A stretch of DNA of 61,974 nucleotides from an uncultured Coriobacteriaceae bacterium (GTDB lineage: Bacteria > Actinomycetota > Coriobacteriia > Coriobacteriales > Atopobiaceae), in assembly GCA_902777325.1 (NCBI GenBank), contig CACYTH010000010.1, positions 1 to 61,974 of the forward strand. The letters are read 5' to 3'. The notes beneath the pieces are model-generated. The model was not told the DNA's origin. It searched no databases and saw nothing but the letters and a program-made list of their open reading frames with translations. The translations under genes and the position numbers were made by a program. Below, one piece after another: positions 61,419-61,974 of this stretch; positions within the stretch are counted from its first letter, which is position 1, and every line of letters starts with the position of its first letter.

Positions 61419-61974
61419 CTATTCAGCGCGACCGATGTAGGTGAGCCACTCGTGGCGCTCGCCCTCGTCCCGCTCGTCGTAGGCCTCCATGATCCCCTCT
61501 ATCACCTCCCTGTCCCTGGGCTCGTACTGGATGGCGAGTGCCTGACGCTCCGACTCGAGCTGTCGCTCGATCTCGTCCTCGGGAATGTCGTGGTGCGTGC
61601 CGTCCGCGTCGAGGTAGCCACCGCGCAGCTCCTCCTCGAGTCCGACGATGTGAACACTGATGTCGGTCTTGAGCTTGGCGGCCGCCTGCTCCTCTAGGAA
61701 GGTCTTGAACGAGGCGCGGCGGTCGTCGGGGTCCTTGTACACGATGGTGATGCCGAATGGCGTGGCGCTGCTCTGGGCGCTCTGGAACTGCAGCTCGTAG
61801 CTCTGCAGCAGGTCGCGGTACATCCTGCGGGCCTTCTTGCGGGCTCTCTTGGCGGCCTTCCTCTCACGGTGGGCGAGGTAGTCCATGTAGTCGTCCATGG
61901 ATGCGCGCCCCTCCTCGGAGAGTCCGTCGTAGAACCTCTGCACGTCGCCGCGCATGTCCTCGGCTACGTCGTGC
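61419..61974 (-). CDS. Partial protein of the element, cut by the window edge
   Basis: The frame stays open to the right edge of the window (HDVAEDMRGDVQRFYDGLSEE), so the N-terminus is probably outside; the Met at 61955 need not be the start. The segment DVQRFYDGLSEEGRASMDDYM matches the tail of the neighbouring XRE protein in order and spacing (FY, LS, EG, then RE). This suggests that the missing N-terminus could be another HTH domain. The remaining 140 residues are charged, with a basic RKAAKRARKKARRMYRD stretch and an acidic C-terminal half; no family recognised. Confidence 0.65.
   Translation of the reverse strand, partial: HDVAEDMRGDVQRFYDGLSEEGRASMDDYMDYLAHRERKAAKRARKKARRMYRDLLQSYELQFQSAQSSATPFGITIVYKDPDDRRASFKTFLEEQAAAKLKTDISVHIVGLEEELRGGYLDADGTHHDIPEDEIERQLESERQALAIQYEPRDREVIEGIMEAYDERDEGERHEWLTYIGRAE

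Overview
The window reads as a chromosomal segment of a high-G+C, low-oxygen-adapted actinobacterium, most likely a member of the Coriobacteriia (Olsenella/Atopobiaceae-like). This placement is an inference from gene content and strongly G/C-ending codons; there is no rRNA or tRNA gene in the window to anchor it. Anaerobe-type features include a pyrophosphate-type phosphofructokinase, a clostridial-type 2[4Fe-4S] ferredoxin, a lactate permease, hydrogenase-maturation genes and nitrogenase-like genes.

Layout. 1-2.7 kb is a decayed, lower-G+C stretch with fragments of a DUF4143 ATPase, an isoprenylcysteine-methyltransferase-like protein and a short-chain dehydrogenase around one intact DUF4143 ATPase, whose upstream region carries 23-bp-spaced direct repeats. 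2.7-15.3 kb is housekeeping and accessory: a PiT/DUF47 phosphate uptake pair, a Sel1 protein, a TetR/EamA divergent pair with a strong palindromic operator, a nucleotidyltransferase, a GntR/DUF1648 pair, an ABC-F protein, DegV, DUF1836, an RpiB-like isomerase, a peptide-deformylase variant and a SOS-associated (SRAP) peptidase.

15.4-26.0 kb is the most interesting part. One apparent operon, with tight or overlapping gene junctions, encodes a NifH-like reductase, an 799-residue fusion of two nitrogenase-component-1-like modules, HypF, HypC, HypD and HypE, and then a second, unfused pair of component-1-like proteins. HypA, HypB and any hydrogenase subunit are absent from the window. The combination suggests an ATP-driven nitrogenase-like machine whose cofactor or partner uses the Fe(CN)2CO chemistry of HypCDEF. 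The function is unknown to me.

26-41 kb holds a membrane-anchored polysaccharide deacetylase, DUF1232 and NUDIX proteins, a lipoprotein that looks like a 5'-nucleotidase with all visible metal ligands lost, a ferredoxin, lactate permease, an OatA-like acyltransferase, a very large fused ABC transporter, a DJ-1/PfpI protein and a UmuC-like polymerase with a YolD-like partner. 41-59.6 kb holds an ABC pair whose permease carries a long coiled coil, two complementary prepilin-peptidase-like proteins, a coiled-coil cell-wall cysteine peptidase, a zinc-ribbon/DUF6273 protein, queuosine genes (queH, queA, tgt), a tail-anchored coiled-coil protein, HPr, a HAD phosphatase, a PPi-type PFK and a 6-phospho-beta-glucosidase. 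From about 59.6 kb to the right edge lies the start of an integrated element: a tyrosine integrase, an XRE regulator and a partial protein. It appears to have inserted into the 3' end of the glucosidase gene.

Two intergenic places (11.9 and 31.0 kb) carry related tandem hairpin repeats. No CRISPR array, insertion sequence transposase or replication origin was seen.
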